59,807 nt of DNA, taken from Lentisphaerota bacterium. GTDB taxonomy: Bacteria; Verrucomicrobiota; Lentisphaeria; Victivallales; Victivallaceae. The notes under the pieces are model-generated. The model saw only the letters and a list, made by a program, of their open reading frames with translations, did not search any database and had not been told where the DNA came from. Positions 53,065 to 59,807 of this stretch are shown here, one piece after another. How positions within the stretch are numbered: the first letter of the stretch is position 1; the number at the start of each line of letters is the position of its first letter. A program made the translations under genes and the position numbers. The stretch is taken from the NCBI GenBank assembly GCA_024225035.1, contig JAAEMX010000127.1:1-59807 (forward strand), written 5' to 3'.

Positions 53065-53493
53065 ATGAAAATTAAACAGCTTTCACTTTTTATTGAGAAT
53101 AAATCCGGAAGTCTTAATGCGGTTTGTCAGATTCTCAAGAAACATAATATCAATATCCGTACCTTGTCCCTGGCTGACACAGAACAATTTGGAATAATGC
53201 GCCTGCTGCTCAAGGAATGGGAAGAAGCTAAGACAGCTTTGGAAGAAGCCGGAGTAGTGGTCAAAATCACTGAGGTGCTGGCTTTGCCGGTTTCGGATCG
53301 TCCCGGCGGTCTGGCTGAAATTTTGGATGTGCTGGACAGTAATGAGATCAATGTCGAGTATATGTATGCGTTTACTTATGGACAGCGGGACAGTGCTATT
53401 ATGGTTTTCCGGTTTGAAGATCCTGACCGGGCACTGGAAGTACTCGAAAAAGAAAATATTGATGTAATCAGCGGAATTGATCTGCTGAACTGA
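53065..53493 (+). CDS. Tandem ACT-domain protein
   Basis: A 142-residue protein with two ACT domains: residues 3-65 (KIKQLSLFIENKSGSLNAV) and about 71-140 (VLALPVSDRPGGLAEILDVL). ACT domains bind amino acids. Proteins of exactly this size sit next to phenylacetate-CoA ligase (PaaK) genes in many anaerobes, as here (25 bases to the paaK-like start), and may sense aromatic amino acids or keto acids. Its partner gene is broken by an insertion. A GGAAGGAAAC ribosome site is well placed. Confidence 0.88.
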   Translation: MKIKQLSLFIENKSGSLNAVCQILKKHNINIRTLSLADTEQFGIMRLLLKEWEEAKTALEEAGVVVKITEVLALPVSDRPGGLAEILDVLDSNEINVEYMYAFTYGQRDSAIMVFRFEDPDRALEVLEKENIDVISGIDLLN

Positions 53494-53518
53494 ATAATCC
53501 CTGGGGTGTGTTGTTAAA

Positions 53519-53938
53519 ATGTCAGATTTTGTTGTCGAAAACAGAATGTGGAACCCTGAATTTGAAGCTATGCCGCGCGCAGAACTGGAAGAACTTCAAG
53601 TACAGAGGCTGAGAGAGACAGTTGAAAGGGCATCCGCAATTAATTTTTATCGCGAACGTTTTGAAAGCTGCGGAATTACCGCAGACTCTATTCGAAACCT
53701 CGATGATTTGCGCCGTTTACCGTTTACAACCAAGCAGGACTTGCGGGATAATTACCCTTTTGGTTTTTTTGCCCTGCCCAAGTCTGAGCTTGCAAGAATA
53801 CACGCGTCAAGCGGTACAACAGGAAAACCAACGTTTGTTGGCTATACAAAAAATGATCTTGAGTTATGGTCCGAACTGGTGGCAAGGTTTCTTACCGCTG
53901 GTGGAATGACAGAAGATCATGTAACCTTGACTTTGTAG
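53519..53938 (+). pseudogene. paaK: Phenylacetate-CoA ligase, N-terminal third only (interrupted by a mobile island)
   Basis: The first 139 residues of an adenylate-forming phenylacetate-CoA ligase (normally about 430). It keeps the N-terminal part [40 protein letters not shown] and the ATP-binding motif [11 protein letters not shown]. It then reads [23 protein letters not shown] and stops, where the family continues with a VQNAYGYGLF-like strand. All later AMP-forming motifs are gone. The break at about 53925 coincides with the start of an integrase-bearing region, so the gene was almost certainly the insertion target. The remaining two thirds may lie beyond the right edge of the window. Confidence 0.85.
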
Positions 53939-53990
53939 CTTCCTCTATTATATTATATTTGAACTTGATACGGTATTTGGGTTGTTGCTG

Positions 53991-54044
53991 TATGTTGCTG
54001 AATGTTGCTATAAATCGCCCTGTGTGGTAAGATAAAGGTAAGAT
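53991..54044. other. Integrase-upstream region with repeated TGTTGCT words (att arm candidate)
   Basis: TTGTTGCTG, TATGTTGCTG and AATGTTGCTA follow each other (53982-54010), then CGCCC and GGTAAGATAAAGGTAAGAT. The block is related to 29742-29795 (42 of 54 bases, ungapped) and to 6969-6998. It lies 9 bases before the integrase start. Short direct repeat ATGTAACCTT occurs at 53919-53928 (end of the broken ligase) and 54043-54052. Confidence 0.5.
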
Positions 54045-54052
54045 GTAACCTT

Positions 54053-55351
54053 ATGAAAAAGATTAAATTCACGAAAAGTACTCTTGAAAAATTGCCCGCT
54101 CCTGAAAAGAAAACTGCCTATCAGGATTCCGACACAAGGTACTTGCACTTTGTTATAACTCCTAAAAATACTCGTTCCTACTATTATATAAGAAAAGTAA
54201 AGGGGCGCCCTAAATATATAAAGATTGCTAACTATGGGGACGTATCAATCAAGGCTGCCCAAGAACGAGTATCTCAAATTAATATGGATGTTATGTGCGG
54301 CATAGACACTAAGCAAAAAGAAAAAGAAAATATTACATTAGAAGAAGCTTTTGAATATTGGCTTAAGCACCGAGAGAAAATTAAAGGATGGCATAAAGAT
54401 ATAGACGAATGCTTGCGCAGATTTGACACATATGTTCCTAAAAAATTAAAGCAAAAAAAAGTTTCCAATATTATCAAGAGTGAATTAAGAAAACTCCATT
54501 GCGCAGTTCGGGATGAAGTGGGAGTGCATACTGCTAACAGAATACTACAAACTATAAGGGCATCTATAAATCTTTTAATCAAGCACGATTATAATATTTC
54601 ACAGAATCCTGCGGCAATGATTGACTTATTCAAGGAACGCAGCCGAGCACGTTATATTAAAGAAGAAGAAGTAGAGCTATTTTTTAGAGAGCTGATTGAT
54701 TCAGAAAATCAGGACTTTAAAGATTTTGTTTTAATGGCGCTTTTTACTTCGAAACGTAAGAGTAATGTTTTAGCTGCAGAATGGAGTGAAATAGACTTTA
54801 AGAAAAAGTTGTGGACAATTCCAGGAGAAAAGACAAAGAATGATGAAGATGATATAACAGTGTTTGATGATACAGTACTAGAAATTTTAGATCGTCGTAA
54901 AAAAGATCAAAAAGATAAAGAAGTTGATACAAACTGGATTTTTCCATCATCATCAAATCCGTTAGGTCACTACTCAGCGCCTGACAATGCTTGGCGAGCT
55001 CTTCTCAAACGTGCCAATATAAAAGACTTGCGCATTCACGACTTACGCCGCACTCTTGCTAGCTGGATGGCAAACCAGAATGTCAGCTTACATATGATAG
55101 CCAGTGTGCTTGGTCAAAAGTCCACAAGCGTTACGCCTACCTATGCCCGCTTCAGCGTAGACCCCAAGCGTGAGGCTGTTAGCAATGCCGTTGCCGAGAT
55201 ACTTAAAGCCGGAAAGTTAAAGCTGGGTGACAACGGCTTAGAACTAGATAAAGTGCGCCAAAGGGTGCAAACTATTGCTGAAAAGCTTTTAGAGAATCCC
55301 ACAATCATTCATGAAGTTAATACTACAATCAATAAATTACTAGTTACTTAG
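54053..55351 (+). CDS. int: Tyrosine-type site-specific integrase
   Basis: A 432-residue phage/island integrase. The N-terminal arm-binding part (about 1-75) is of the DUF4102/P4 type (KIKFTKSTLEKLPAPEKKTAYQDSD and GRPKYIKIANYGDVS). A SAM-like core-binding domain (about 80-190) follows, with LLIKHDYNISQNPA at its end. The catalytic domain has the first Arg around TSKRKSNVLAAEWSEID, the Lys hairpin TIPGEKTKND, HDLRRTLASWMANQ with His and Arg, then LGQKSTSVTPTYARF with the Tyr nucleophile. Gln replaces the usual His of LGH. It is the first gene of an island lodged in the paaK-like gene. Confidence 0.93.
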   Translation: MKKIKFTKSTLEKLPAPEKKTAYQDSDTRYLHFVITPKNTRSYYYIRKVKGRPKYIKIANYGDVSIKAAQERVSQINMDVMCGIDTKQKEKENITLEEAFEYWLKHREKIKGWHKDIDECLRRFDTYVPKKLKQKKVSNIIKSELRKLHCAVRDEVGVHTANRILQTIRASINLLIKHDYNISQNPAAMIDLFKERSRARYIKEEEVELFFRELIDSENQDFKDFVLMALFTSKRKSNVLAAEWSEIDFKKKLWTIPGEKTKNDEDDITVFDDTVLEILDRRKKDQKDKEVDTNWIFPSSSNPLGHYSAPDNAWRALLKRANIKDLRIHDLRRTLASWMANQNVSLHMIASVLGQKSTSVTPTYARFSVDPKREAVSNAVAEILKAGKLKLGDNGLELDKVRQRVQTIAEKLLENPTIIHEVNTTINKLLVT

Positions 55352-55568
55352 ATTTTCTTTTTTAGATTGGCGAGGAATTTATTTCTTATTAAGTCATTTT
55401 TTCTTGAAATAGTAAAGATTATGGTTTAGCTTTCTAAGTTACAGCAAAACGCAACTTATAGTTCTAGAATAATTTAATATAATATTCTTAAATCTATTTT
55501 AGTCTTCCAAGCTCAAATAACGCTCCATTTATTAAAAACATAAAACAACTTAACAGCTTTTGGGAAAG
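55352..55568. other. Spacer between int and the methyltransferase gene
   Basis: About 215 AT-rich bases. A TATAAT-like word TATAATATTC occurs near 55480. No other structure seen. Confidence 0.3.
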
Positions 55569-56507
55569 ATGGTCAATACTAAAAAAATTATATCTCATGG
55601 AGATGAAGGTCAGGACATTTCGAAGTCGGTTGAATTTTTAAAAACTAACATTATTAAAAATAATGATACAACTTTTGCAACAATTGAAGAACAGCTGGAC
55701 ATCTTGGAGAATTTGTGCAAATTTGAATTTGGTAGATTTTTAATAAAGAATAAAGGTGGTTTTAATGGCTATTGGACCCATTATACATTAAGGTTTCCAG
55801 AAAATGGCCGTTTGACAAATAAAAGTAGTGATGGAACTGAGTTGACAGAGCTTGAATCATTTATGCTTAATAAAGCTACAGTACCACTTGCTACCCAGCA
55901 ACGTTATAAGATTTTTTTAGAACAAAACGGCGAGTGTGTCAAAGAAAATGCTGAATTAGCAAGCATCCCGGGAGGATTGCTTGGAGAATTACTTTATTTA
56001 GATTATAGTAATATTAATAATATAGAAATATATGGCATTGATCTTGATGAAAATTCTCTAGCTTCTGCTTCACAGCTTGCAGAAGATTTAAATTTGTCAA
56101 AATATACTCAAACAATACTGTGTAATGCTTGGGAGTTACCCTATAAAAATAAATTTGATTTAGTCTCAAGTAATGGCTTAAATATCTATGAGAGCGACAA
56201 AGCAGGGGTTGCCAAATTATATAAATGTTTTTATGACAGCTTAAAAGAAAGCGGGAAATTGGTAACCAGCTACTTGTCTTACCCTCCAAGTTTTGGTGAA
56301 GTTTGCGAATGGGACATAGATCAGATTGATAGTGAATCGCTACGAAGAAATGCGGCCATTTTCTCATCTGTTTTAGGAGCCATATGGCGAAACTTTTCTT
56401 CTAAAGAGGAAATGGTTACTATGCTTGAGCTAGTTGGTTATAAAGACATTGAAGTTATTTATGACAATGCTCGTGTATTTCCTACAGTAGTAGCCTACAA
56501 GCGATAA
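55569..56507 (+). CDS. Class I SAM-dependent methyltransferase
   Basis: A protein of about 312 residues from the ATG at 55569 (a TTG lies three codons before; ribosome site weak). The central Rossmann part has a SAM loop ASIPGGLLGELLYLDY, the acidic strand IYGIDLDENSLASASQLAED and the motif-IV-like NAWELPYKNKFDLVSSNGLNIYE. The helical N-terminal 120 residues are of unknown kind and the end has the METTL-like region EMVTMLELVGYKDIEVIYD. Substrate unknown. It stands first behind the integrase on the same strand, and is island cargo. A perfect hairpin lies behind it. Confidence 0.75.
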   Translation: MVNTKKIISHGDEGQDISKSVEFLKTNIIKNNDTTFATIEEQLDILENLCKFEFGRFLIKNKGGFNGYWTHYTLRFPENGRLTNKSSDGTELTELESFMLNKATVPLATQQRYKIFLEQNGECVKENAELASIPGGLLGELLYLDYSNINNIEIYGIDLDENSLASASQLAEDLNLSKYTQTILCNAWELPYKNKFDLVSSNGLNIYESDKAGVAKLYKCFYDSLKESGKLVTSYLSYPPSFGEVCEWDIDQIDSESLRRNAAIFSSVLGAIWRNFSSKEEMVTMLELVGYKDIEVIYDNARVFPTVVAYKR

Positions 56508-56540
56508 TAATTCTTAATAATAAACTAGAGCTTGTTAAAA

Positions 56541-56565
56541 TACTACCTCTGAAAAAGAGGTAGTA
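56541..56565. terminator. Perfect hairpin after the methyltransferase gene
   Basis: TACTACCTCT / AGAGGTAGTA, 10 bp with a 5-base loop. No T-run behind it, so termination strength is doubtful. Confidence 0.5.
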
Positions 56566-56629
56566 TTGCACAGCTATCTTACGATTATAATTCTTCTTAT
56601 TAATTTATTTTATTTATTTGTATATGTAT

Positions 56630-57811
56630 ATGAGAAAGCGTATAAAATTTTATGCTAAACTAGCAAAAAAAAATCGTAAAGATAGAAAACTTACCTTAGT
56701 CGATTTAGAACAGAAAATTGGTTATTCAAAGAGTATTATTTCAGAATGGGAACGAGGGCTCAAAGTTCCCAAACTAGATCAAATAAAATTGTTGGCAGAA
56801 TCTTATCATATTCCTCTCAATGATATATGTGATTTTGAGGAATTTAAAAATATTGATTCCCCTAGTTTTGACTCAAATGATTTGACAAATCTCTTCAACA
56901 ACAATAGTATATCCAGCCTGTCAAATCTCTCAAAACTAACTGAAAATTTAAATGTCATAATAAATTACTTATTCAATATTAATATAATTTTTTACATCAA
57001 AAATACTCATAATAGATATTTATGCTGCAGCAATGATTTCTTAAAAAATGTCAAAATTAAAAAAGTAAACAATAAAACTGATTTCGATCTTTTTAAAAAC
57101 AATGAAGCTAAAAAAAATTATGAACAAGACAAATTTTTAATCAAGGAAAGAACTCATCTATTTGATCAAGAAGGTTATATTATTGGTAGTAGTGAAAATA
57201 AAATAGGGCTATATAATAAGGTTCCGCTTTTTAACTCAAATAATGAATTTATTGGCTTACTTTGTACTATAAAGGATATCACAGTTCAAAAAGAATTGGA
57301 GGACATAAAGAATGCAATTGCATTCTCGACTAACGAAATAAATGGTTTGGTAGTAGAGCAAGTTTACCCAATTCATAAGTACTACTTTATGTCAAGAGCT
57401 GCTATTAATAACTTTGGTGGATATAATGAGAAAGTTCCAGCTAATATGTGGAAATGGTTAGAGTATGTTAATAGAGATTACCTTGAACTTAAAATCATAC
57501 TTGGCAGGCATATACCTATAGCTTTTCCGTATAGATACTGTGTTGATGAGCCAGACGGCTCAGCAAAATGGATAGAGCAGACAATACACCTGAAACGTCT
57601 GTCAAATGGTTCTATTATAAGGACAGGGTACCAATGGGATATTACTCCAATGATGAAGTATAAAGAACAAAAGGAAATTACAAAGTTAATGGAAAAAACT
57701 CTTAAAAAATATTTAATTAATTTCAGAAAAACATCCTTAGTCAAAGACGTTGAAGAATATCACAAGCCATTTTTAAAAGAAAAGGTAAAAAAGATAAAAG
57801 CCAATAAATAG
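56630..57811 (+). CDS. HTH-PAS signalling regulator
   Basis: About 393 residues. An XRE helix-turn-helix (about 8-65) reads KNRKDRKLTLVDLEQKIGYSKSIISEWERG. After a Asn/Ser-rich linker come two PAS-like domains. The first (about 100-215) includes NIIFYIKNTHNRYLCCSNDFL and ends in GLLCTIKDITVQKELEDI. The second (about 230-340) is of PAS_3 type with NRDYLELKIILGRHIPIAFPYRYCVDEPDG and the closing SIIRTGYQWDITPMMKYKEQ. The protein may sense a ligand or redox signal and control nearby genes. Start among MYMYMRKR is uncertain; I use the internal ATG at 56630, but 56618 and 56624 are equally in frame. It is convergent with the thioesterase remnant. Confidence 0.75.
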   Translation: MRKRIKFYAKLAKKNRKDRKLTLVDLEQKIGYSKSIISEWERGLKVPKLDQIKLLAESYHIPLNDICDFEEFKNIDSPSFDSNDLTNLFNNNSISSLSNLSKLTENLNVIINYLFNINIIFYIKNTHNRYLCCSNDFLKNVKIKKVNNKTDFDLFKNNEAKKNYEQDKFLIKERTHLFDQEGYIIGSSENKIGLYNKVPLFNSNNEFIGLLCTIKDITVQKELEDIKNAIAFSTNEINGLVVEQVYPIHKYYFMSRAAINNFGGYNEKVPANMWKWLEYVNRDYLELKIILGRHIPIAFPYRYCVDEPDGSAKWIEQTIHLKRLSNGSIIRTGYQWDITPMMKYKEQKEITKLMEKTLKKYLINFRKTSLVKDVEEYHKPFLKEKVKKIKANK

Positions 57812-57823
57812 TTTTAACGAATA

Positions 57824-57860
57824 AGTGGTCTGAAATATTAAAACAATATCTAGACCACAA
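57824..57860. terminator. Bidirectional hairpin between the PAS regulator and thioesterase genes
   Basis: GTGGTCT / AGACCAC with inner AATATT/AATAT pairing, between the two convergent stops. Confidence 0.6.
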
Positions 57861-57875
57861 AATATATATCAAGCT

Positions 57876-58272
57876 TTAACAAGCAGTAAATTTTTCCGGA
57901 ACTCGAACAATTTTTTTAGTATTGTAATCAATAAAAACCAAGCCGGTTTCTGCAAGTGCTACTACTTTATCATGCTGATTTAAGATTTTATAGTACATTC
58001 TCACACTTAATTTGGTTATCTCATCGATACCAACATATATAGTTAGTATATCATCATAGAAAGCTTCAGATCTGAAATTTACAGATAATAATTCCGGCAT
58101 CAAGTTCATCTTTGTAGCCAAGTGATTGGATAAATCTGAATCTTGCTTCATGGATAATAGAAATAAAGCTGTCGTTTCCTAAATGTCTACCATAGTTAAT
58201 GTCATTGATTCTGACTGGCATCGTCAAATTAAAAACATAATTATCTAAAGGTTTAAGTTTTAACTTCGGCAT
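57876..58272 (-). pseudogene. Hot-dog thioesterase, broken by one frameshift
   Basis: Two overlapping minus-strand frames encode one acyl-CoA thioesterase-like (4HBT/YbgC-type) protein. The first (58272 downward) has PVRINDINYGRHLGNDSF with the Asp of the active site and IHEARFRFIQSLGY, reading into GIIICKFQI and a stop. The second frame resumes MPELLSVNFRSEAFYDDI with the strand that follows, then ARM-like KLSVRMYYKILNQHDKVVALAETGLVFIDYNTKK. A single indel near GGAATTATTATCTG (about 58090) would restore one protein of about 130 residues. Either the gene is recently dead or this is a sequencing error. Confidence 0.75.
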
Positions 58273-58508
58273 TTCCTCTCCTTATTTTTATTTATAACTT
58301 ATTTAAACAACATTATGCAAAAATTTCTATTATATAGAAATTTTTTGCGTTAAGACTAAAACTATTGATAAAGAAAAAATAAGTCATTTATTTAAATGAA
58401 TTAAGATATGGTGATTTCATGAAAATGTAATGTAATAACTATAAAATCGCCATCTTCTTATATTAAAAATTTTTGCATAAATGAACAGCTTAATTTAAGG
58501 AGAGTTTT
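58273..58508. other. Upstream region with a long AT inverted repeat
   Basis: At 58315-58349 GCAAAAATTTCTAT / ATAGAAATTTTTTGC forms an almost perfect inverted repeat. It could be an operator or a weak hairpin between the thioesterase and the small membrane ORF. A further ATTTTTGCATAAATG word follows at 58470. Confidence 0.45.
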
Positions 58509-58646
58509 ATGGTAAAATGTCTTTTTTTTTTAACCTTGTTGTGCATATTTTGGATCAGCTGTTTGGTATTCATAAGAATAAAATACCAAGAAGTTCAAAA
58601 AACTAAATTTAAAAATGATAAAAAATCTGATAAAAATTTATATTAA
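58509..58646 (+). CDS. Small single-pass membrane peptide, 45 residues
   Basis: ATG at 58509 with a clean AAGGAG six to eleven bases ahead. The peptide starts MVKCLFFLTLLCIFWISCLV (a single hydrophobic helix) and continues with a highly basic, hydrophilic tail rich in Lys. This is the form of small toxins of type I systems and of small regulatory membrane peptides. There is no obvious antisense RNA promoter within it that I can defend. It could be unrelated to toxins. The gene lies between a broken thioesterase and a minus-strand XRE regulator. Confidence 0.55.
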   Translation: MVKCLFFLTLLCIFWISCLVFIRIKYQEVQKTKFKNDKKSDKNLY

Positions 58647-58654
58647 ATTAGTTG

Positions 58655-59095
58655 TTATATATTTGAAGTTATTGCCTTTACAATATCATCAAGTTTATTG
58701 AGATTCTGATGGTTTATAAGTTGAGTAATTTTAAATAACATTAGCTGTTGATTTTCGTTGAGGTGGTCAAATTCATCAAATATTAAACGTTTAACAGGTG
58801 AAAGGGAATTCTCATGCATTACAATGTTTTCAAGTTTATCGAGATATACGTTAGATTCAATATAAAGTTTAGTCAATTTCTTGAGGTCCGCAGGGTCAGC
58901 CATAGAGCTTAGATAGTTATTAATAATGTTACATTGCTCACCAGTGAAGGAGCGATGTCCAGCAATTACAGCACTGATGTATTGTGGCGCTCTGGATAAT
59001 AGATCAGCAAGTTTTTTTTGTTTTATACTGTACTTTGTTAGTAATAATTTTAGCATTTTGCCAAATTCTACTCTTTTGGTCTTGTTTATTGCCAT
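58655..59095 (-). CDS. XRE-type phage-like regulator
   Basis: A 146-residue protein with an N-terminal XRE helix-turn-helix (about 10-60; KLLLTKYSIKQKKLADLLSRAPQYISAVIAG) followed by an all-helical region of about 80 residues with no known family. Short HTH repressors of this kind control excision or lysogeny genes on islands and prophages. It is divergent from the small plus-strand genes at 59259 and 59514, as a repressor would be. Intergenic DNA at 59100-59250 should contain its operator, but no clear palindrome was found. Confidence 0.7.
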   Translation of the reverse strand: MAINKTKRVEFGKMLKLLLTKYSIKQKKLADLLSRAPQYISAVIAGHRSFTGEQCNIINNYLSSMADPADLKKLTKLYIESNVYLDKLENIVMHENSLSPVKRLIFDEFDHLNENQQLMLFKITQLINHQNLNKLDDIVKAITSNI

Positions 59096-59258
59096 AGTAT
59101 GTTTCCTTGGTTATTTAAATTAGTAAAAAATATAACTTAAAACTCAATTTTTTCAACAAAAATGCGAAAATAACATACAAGTAGATTGATTTTTAAGTTG
59201 CTTGCCATATGATATATATCATACACTTTGTATTATTAGAAATACATGGAGGATTATA

Positions 59259-59423
59259 GTGATCAGTAAAAGAGGACAGCTTATCATAAATGCAGTTATT
59301 GAAATTCTCGAAAATAAAAAACTTTTATGTCCTACCGATGCTTTCAAGTTAAAAAAAATAATTGGATTTCAAAATGAGCCTCAACCGCAAAGAAGTCTAT
59401 CTAGGATTAAAAGTAAAAAATAA
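59259..59423 (+). CDS. Small basic protein of unknown function
   Basis: GTG at 59259 is preceded by TGGAGG with good spacing. It gives 54 residues, starting MISKRGQLIINAVIEILENKKLLCPTD and ending in a Lys/Arg-rich tail (RSLSRIKSKK). An ATG at 59202 would add 19 residues but has no ribosome site. Likely an island gene transcribed away from the XRE repressor. No family recognised. Confidence 0.5.
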   Translation: MISKRGQLIINAVIEILENKKLLCPTDAFKLKKIIGFQNEPQPQRSLSRIKSKK

Positions 59424-59513
59424 TAGACATCCAAGACAGGTTAGAAAAATTTACCAAATTGGATCTTTAGGCAATTATTGAATAATGCACAATCATATTT
59501 ATAGGAGGAAGAA

Positions 59514-59702
59514 ATGACAGAATTTCTTACCACGATTGAAGTAGCTGAGAAGTTAGGTGTCTCAGAAACTACGTTGCGAGGCTGGCGAGTAGTTGGCAGA
59601 GGTCCCAAATATGTTAAATCAGGTCGCTGGGTCAGATACTCGGAAAAAACAATAGCCAACTGGATAGAATCTCAAACCGTAACAACTGATGACATGGAGT
59701 AA
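59514..59702 (+). CDS. AlpA/excisionase-like HTH protein
   Basis: A 62-residue protein of the excisionase/MerR-like HTH_17 type: FLTTIEVAEKLGVSETTLRGWR, then GRGPKYVKSGRWVRYSEKTIANWIES. Such factors, including AlpA, control integrase direction or excision on islands and prophages. It starts at ATG 59514 behind AGGAGG (59503-59508). It is the likely recombination directionality factor for the integrase at 54053, although it is 5 kb away. Confidence 0.8.
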   Translation: MTEFLTTIEVAEKLGVSETTLRGWRVVGRGPKYVKSGRWVRYSEKTIANWIESQTVTTDDME

Positions 59703-59706
59703 AGAA

Positions 59707-59807
59707 ATGTTTATGCCACTTTTAAAATTTGGAGGGCTGGGTGAGTACCCAGTGAATGAGGATGAAGCGCAAATGGCAAATAGTGGAAGCCGAAACCGGA
59801 GCCGGGC
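59707..59807 (+). CDS. 5' end of an unknown gene running off the window
   Basis: Translation is possible from ATG 59707 (GGAGTAAAG ahead) in a frame open to the edge. A second frame with MRMKRKWQIVEAETG from 59749 is also open and looks protein-like. Which one is real cannot be decided. Confidence 0.3.
   Translation, partial: MFMPLLKFGGLGEYPVNEDEAQMANSGSRNRSR

Noticed and set aside
29742..54044. The two 54-bp related sequences as left and right ends of one 24-kb mobile element
   Set aside because: The DNA between them holds core genes (pyrG, carB, prc, rho, ispD), which cannot be one recently acquired element. They are better read as ends of two separate insertions.
1..59807. CRISPR array
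   Set aside because: No regularly spaced repeats of 25-40 bases were seen. The only tandem array is the 24-bp coding repeat in rho.

Overview
The window looks like a chromosome segment of a Gram-negative bacterium of the Lentisphaerota/Verrucomicrobiota-Planctomycetota group. The best pointers are two prepilin-like pieces of the type common in Lentisphaerota: an N-terminal class III prepilin leader with the core [10 protein letters not shown] and [13 protein letters not shown], and a C-terminal part with the DGH motif. Lipid A-core heptosyltransferase, IspD, Prc and Rho with a long N-terminal extension fit such a host. No rRNA, tRNA or CRISPR array was seen. The taxonomic call is inference.

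Layout. 1-1.6 kb is a scar of gene fragments: a SIR2-like C-terminal piece, a beta-helix surface-protein piece and a 5'-truncated M50/HlyD protein, beside a cluster of GGGGTACAA motifs. 3.3-6.8 kb is a ferrous-iron operon on the minus strand (two FeoA, FeoB, two FeoB-associated Cys-rich small proteins) with a DtxR-like box upstream. 7-18.4 kb is nitrogen and amino-acid metabolism: a dicarboxylate/amino-acid symporter, alanine dehydrogenase, a large NAD-type glutamate dehydrogenase, CarA and a PurF-like amidotransferase.

18.4-32.2 kb is accessory DNA. It holds two paralogous, apparently undescribed proteins of about 480 residues. Both keep an ordered set of kinase-like residues (Lys, Glu, DLHxKN, IDHD), which I read as an atypical HipA/PI4K-like kinase family. 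They flank a decayed IS5-type transposase. Next comes a prepilin gene split into an N-terminal part (29.8-30.5 kb) and a C-terminal part (22.9-23.1 kb). The two parts share strand and order and are separated by about 6.7 kb of foreign DNA. That insert carries two direct repeats of about 1 kb, each with a broken NMT1-like substrate-binding protein, around an asparaginase homologue lacking its usual catalytic Asp and an hflK-hflC pair. It also carries a phage-type small protein and a 54-bp sequence related to the region just upstream of the integrase at 54 kb.

32.6-53.5 kb is again core DNA: pyrG, carB, prc, a periplasmic glycerophosphodiesterase, an Ldh2-type dehydrogenase with its cupin-XRE regulator, a nucleotidyltransferase-galactokinase-like fusion, Nudix, coaE-rho, an FtsB-like protein, a LysM protein, ispD, a heptosyltransferase and an ACT-domain protein. 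At 53.93 kb a phenylacetate-CoA ligase gene is cut after about 139 codons. The interruption starts a mobile island (tyrosine integrase, methyltransferase, HTH-PAS regulator, frameshifted thioesterase, small membrane peptide, XRE regulator, AlpA-like factor) that runs off the right edge.

The pyrimidine/arginine genes carA, pyrG and carB lie at separate loci. The two interrupted genes and the related 54-bp sequences suggest repeated integration by related tyrosine recombinases.
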